Assembly: GCF_000949385.2 (NCBI RefSeq)
Contig: NZ_JYKO02000001.1
Span: forward strand, 1,636,620-1,700,619
DNA: 64,000 nucleotides
Direction of reading: 5' to 3'
Source: Pseudomonas sp. LFM046
Lineage (GTDB): Bacteria > Pseudomonadota > Gammaproteobacteria > Pseudomonadales > Pseudomonadaceae
Positions within the stretch are counted from its first letter, which is position 1. Every line of letters starts with the position of its first letter. Below are positions 60,379 through 64,000 of the stretch, in pieces. The translations under genes were made by a program, and so were the position numbers. The notes beneath the pieces were generated by a model. That model was not told the origin of the DNA and did not search any database. It saw only the letters and a program-made list of their open reading frames with translations.

Positions 60379-61550
60379 GACAGAAACTTCATCCCATCTT
60401 CCAACCCCTGCAAGGTCAGGGGGAACATCTGCTCGTTGATCAACTCGCGGACGATGTTGGTGGAGGCGGTGTAGTTCCAGGTGTCCTTGGGGTAGGGGTT
60501 GATCCAGATGAGCTTCTTGTATTTCTCCATGAAGCGTTTCATCCAGACGTAGCCGGGCTCTTCGTTCCAGTGCTCGACGCTGCCGCCGGCCTGGGTGATT
60601 TCGTACGGGGCCATGGCGGCGTCGCCGACGAAAACCACTTTGTAGTCCGGGCCGTACTTGTGCAGCAGGTCCAGGGTGGAGGTGCGCTCGGAGGTGCGGC
60701 GCAGGTTGTTCTTCCACACCGATTCGTAGATGAAGTTGTGGAAGTAGAAGTACTCCAGGTGCTTGAACTCGGTCTTGCAGGCGGAGAAGAGCTCTTCGCA
60801 GACCTTCACGTGGGCGTCCATGGAACCGCCGATGTCCAGCAGCAGCAAGAGCTTCACGGTATTGCGGCGTTCCGGGCGCATCTGGATGTTGAGCAGGCCG
60901 GCGTCGCGGGCGGTGTGGTCGATGGTGCCGTCCAGGTCCAGCTCTTCCGCCGCGCCTTCGCGGGCGAACTTGCGCAGGCGGCGCAAGGCGACCTTGATGT
61001 TGCGGGTGCCCAGTTCCACCTGGTCGTCGAGGTTCTTGTACTCGCGTTGGTCCCAGACCTTCACCGCCTTGCCCTGGCGCTTCCCGGCATCGCCCACGCG
61101 GATGCCTTCGGGGTTGAAGCCGCCGGAGCCGAAGGGGCTGGTGCCGCCGGTGCCGATCCACTTATTGCCGCCGGCGTGGCGTTCCTTCTGCTCTTCGAGG
61201 CGCTTCTTGAATTCCTCGATCAGCTTGTCCAGGCCGCCGAGGGACTGGATCTGCGCACGCTCCTCATCGGTGAGCATGCGTTCGAATTCCTTGCGCAGCC
61301 ATTCATCGGGAATCAGCGCCTGGAGGTAGTCATCGAGCTTTTCCAGGCCCTTGAAGTAGGCGGAAAAGGCGCGGTCGAACTTGTCGAAATGGCGCTCGTC
61401 CTTGACCAGCACCGTGCGGGCGAGGAAGTAGAACTCGTCCATGTCGGCGAACACCACGTTGTGTTTCAACGCGTTGATCAGGTCCAGCAGCTCGCGGACG
61501 GAAACCGGCACCTTGGCCGCGCGCATTTCGTTGAACAGGTTGAGCAGCAT
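60372..61550 (-). CDS. VWA domain protein (CoxE-like), partner of MoxR
   Basis: 392 residues. The C-terminal two-thirds is a von Willebrand A domain: LLLLLDIGGSMDAHVKV has Asp-X-Gly-Gly-Ser, a MIDAS variant of DXSXS. The N-terminal part is helical (VRELLDLINALKHNVVFADMDEFYFLARTVL) as in CoxE/YehP-type proteins. With the MoxR ATPase upstream it should form a metal-insertion or complex-assembly chaperone pair. Client unknown. The two are separated by a 140-base repeat region. Confidence 0.87.
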   Translation of the reverse strand: MLLNLFNEMRAAKVPVSVRELLDLINALKHNVVFADMDEFYFLARTVLVKDERHFDKFDRAFSAYFKGLEKLDDYLQALIPDEWLRKEFERMLTDEERAQIQSLGGLDKLIEEFKKRLEEQKERHAGGNKWIGTGGTSPFGSGGFNPEGIRVGDAGKRQGKAVKVWDQREYKNLDDQVELGTRNIKVALRRLRKFAREGAAEELDLDGTIDHTARDAGLLNIQMRPERRNTVKLLLLLDIGGSMDAHVKVCEELFSACKTEFKHLEYFYFHNFIYESVWKNNLRRTSERTSTLDLLHKYGPDYKVVFVGDAAMAPYEITQAGGSVEHWNEEPGYVWMKRFMEKYKKLIWINPYPKDTWNYTASTNIVRELINEQMFPLTLQGLEDGMKFLSK

Positions 61551-61571
61551 CTATGCGCCCTCATGAATAAC

Positions 61572-61681
61572 CGTAGGGTGGGTTAGCCGCGTAGCGACGT
61601 AACCCACCATCGATGCCGCAGGCATCGCTTTGGCCAGCCTGGCGGCTGGTTGGCGGGTTACGCTTCGCTAACCCACCCTGC
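61572..61681. repeat. Composite palindromic repeat, family C
   Basis: GGTGGGTTA (61578-61586) with TAACCCACC (61600-61608), a second GCGGGTTA..TAACCCACC pair near 61654-61678, and GATGCCGCAGGCATC in the middle. Such GTAGGGTGGGTTAGC units are abundant Pseudomonas repeats. It lies inside the moxR-VWA pair. Confidence 0.75.
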
Positions 61682-61690
61682 AAGAGCTGC

Positions 61691-62536
61691 TTAGCGGCTG
61701 GCGCGGCGGGCCATGAAGGCCAGGCGTTCCAGCAGTTGCACGTCCTGTTCGTTCTTCACCAGGGCGCCAGCCAGCGGCGGGATGGCCTTGGTCGGGTCGC
61801 GCTCGCGCAGCACGGCTTCACCGATGTTGTCGGCCATCAGCAGCTTCAGCCAGTCCACCAGTTCGGAGGTGGATGGCTTCTTCTTCAGGCCCGGCACCTT
61901 GCGCACGTCGAAGAACACGTCCAGCGCCTCGGCCACCAGCTCGCCGCTGATGTTGGGGTAGTGCACGTCGACGATCTTCTGCAGCGTCGCGCGGTCGGGG
62001 AAGGCGATGTAGTGGAAGAAGCAGCGGCGCAGGAAGGCGTCCGGCAGTTCCTTCTCGTTGTTCGAGGTGATGATGATGATCGGGCGCTGCTTGGCCTTGA
62101 TGGTCTCGTTGGTCTCGTAAACGTAGAACTCCATCTTGTCGAGTTCTTGCAGCAGGTCGTTGGGGAACTCGATGTCGGCCTTGTCGATCTCGTCGATCAG
62201 CAGGATGACGCGCTCATCGGACTCGAACGCCTCCCACAGCTTGCCCTTCTTGATGTAGTTGCGAACGTCGTGGACCTTGTCGGAATTCAGCTGGGAATCC
62301 CGCAGGCGGCTCACTGCGTCGTACTCGTACAGACCCTGGTGGGCCTTGGTGGTGGACTTGATGTGCCAGGTGATGAGTTTGGCGCCGAAGGCTTCGGCCA
62401 ACTGCTCGGCGAGCATGGTCTTGCCGGTGCCCGGTTCGCCCTTGACCAGCAGCGGACGCTGCAGGGTGATGGCGGCGTTCACCGCGAGTTTCAGGTCATC
62501 GGTGGCGACGTAGGACTGTGTGCCTTCGAACTTCAT
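61691..62536 (-). CDS. MoxR-family AAA+ ATPase
   Basis: 281 residues. Walker [20 protein letters not shown] at about 33, Walker [21 protein letters not shown], sensor 1 [19 protein letters not shown]. MoxR ATPases act with VWA proteins as chaperones that mature enzyme complexes; the VWA gene follows on the same strand. No obvious client enzyme is nearby. The ATG at 62536 is preceded by AGGATTACCTG-type sequence. Confidence 0.92.
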   Translation of the reverse strand: MKFEGTQSYVATDDLKLAVNAAITLQRPLLVKGEPGTGKTMLAEQLAEAFGAKLITWHIKSTTKAHQGLYEYDAVSRLRDSQLNSDKVHDVRNYIKKGKLWEAFESDERVILLIDEIDKADIEFPNDLLQELDKMEFYVYETNETIKAKQRPIIIITSNNEKELPDAFLRRCFFHYIAFPDRATLQKIVDVHYPNISGELVAEALDVFFDVRKVPGLKKKPSTSELVDWLKLLMADNIGEAVLRERDPTKAIPPLAGALVKNEQDVQLLERLAFMARRASR

Positions 62537-62758
62537 CAGGTAATCCTCGAACGTGGGGCACCGGTTGAAAAACCGGTCGGTTCAGTATTTGGGAAAGGCC
62601 TGACTATAACGCGCGACTTGGTCGACTGTGAACGCAGACGTTTCATTCAGTCACTGAATGGCAGGAATGCCCTCAAATCGCCTCCGTCGGTCGCTGGACG
62701 CTCTAGCATCACCGCCTTAGGCTTGGGCTCCTTTTTCCGGCAAGACAAGGATTCCGCC

Positions 62759-63730
<972 letters not shown>

Positions 63731-63733
<3 letters not shown>

Positions 63734-63787
63734 GTTGGCGCCGAGCGTAGCGAGGCCCAACGGTGTGATGCCCAGGTTGGGCATCAC
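63731..63787. repeat. REP-like palindrome, family E, copy 2
   Basis: TAGGTTGGCGCC..AGGCCCAAC resembles the unit at 9730, and GTGATGCCCA (63765-63774) pairs with TGGGCATCAC (63778-63787). Confidence 0.6.
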
Positions 63788-63804
63788 AGTTCACCGATTC
63801 ATCG

Positions 63805-63837
63805 CCCACCCCCGTCGCGAAGGCGGGGTGGGTTTTT
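63805..63837 (+). terminator. Intrinsic terminator of cysK
   Basis: CCCACCCC (63805-63812) pairs with GGGGTGGG (63825-63832) over a 12-base loop, then TTTTT. Confidence 0.85.
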
Positions 63838-63964
63838 CCTGATTGCCTGCTTCCTCGCGGGTCCGCTGGGACTTGCCGCGCATTGTCACTGCCGGGCCTC
63901 GCGGAGAAGCTGGAGCCCCCGCACGACGGGGTCTCGATCCACAAGCAGCCAGGACACAACGACA

Positions 63965-64000
63965 ATGACACGTTCCTTCGCGCCCCTCCTTCTGACGCTG
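63965..64000 (+). CDS. Start of a gene for an exported protein (cut by right edge)
   Basis: ATG at 63965 with AGGA about 12 bases upstream, then TRSFAPLLLTL: a basic start and hydrophobic run as in a signal peptide. Twelve codons are visible; the product cannot be named. Confidence 0.5.
   Translation, partial: MTRSFAPLLLTL

Overview
The window reads as chromosome from a GC-rich Pseudomonas close to the P. aeruginosa lineage. NrdA, OprH-PhoP-PhoQ, PcpS, DctA, the cobalamin genes and FadL all look like close relatives of the P. aeruginosa proteins I know, and several blocks keep the gene order I remember from PAO1. No tRNA, rRNA, CRISPR array, transposase or prophage gene is visible.

Layout. 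1-5816: the reverse-strand end of nrdA (cut by the left edge), a 0.7 kb control region with NrdR-type boxes and a DnaA box, and a divergent RstA/RstB-like two-component pair. 5871-9709: pcpS, a candidate orphan small RNA, then the oprH-phoP-phoQ operon behind four evenly spaced PhoP half-sites. 9829-16023: an AraC-type regulator, the sigma-54 dctA gene, and an acyl-CoA dehydrogenase / amidohydrolase-like / alpha-methylacyl-CoA racemase cluster. 16081-23682: housekeeping and repair genes (sprT, a Yip1 membrane protein, a DnaJ-related protein, ttcA, a Tag-like glycosylase), two NlpC/P60 lipoproteins, an O-methyltransferase, an HNH protein and two different sirtuins.

23783-34797: a sigma-70 promoter and a cobalamin riboswitch lead into btuB and ten corrinoid genes (cobO, cobB, bluB, cobD, cobC, cobQ, cobP, cobT, an alpha-ribazole phosphatase, cobS). 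Most of these overlap by 4-8 bases. The operon couples B12 uptake to adenosylation, amidation, aminopropanol attachment and lower-ligand assembly; the early corrin-ring genes are not here. 34985-36763: a MarR regulator, an MFS exporter and a 39-residue membrane peptide, with matching palindromic operators.

36644-40856 is the most unusual part. Remnants of the MFS gene, the 39-residue ORF, the gpx start and the fadL 3' end form an imperfect tandem duplication. One copy holds a Wzz-type polysaccharide chain-length gene in the slot where the other holds a DUF2167 gene. 40854-57359 returns to conserved Pseudomonas genes (fadL, sseA, metC with an Lrp-type regulator, a PlsC-like acyltransferase, a dapA-like gene, rnd-ycgL-hydroxyacid dehydrogenase, ycgN, a DJ-1 protein, yajD, an oligopeptidase). 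57452-64000 holds a small membrane protein, a class II glutaminase-like protein, a fatty-acid-hydroxylase-family enzyme, a VWA/MoxR pair, cysK and the first codons of a secreted protein. Several families of short palindromic (REP-like) repeats sit between genes throughout.
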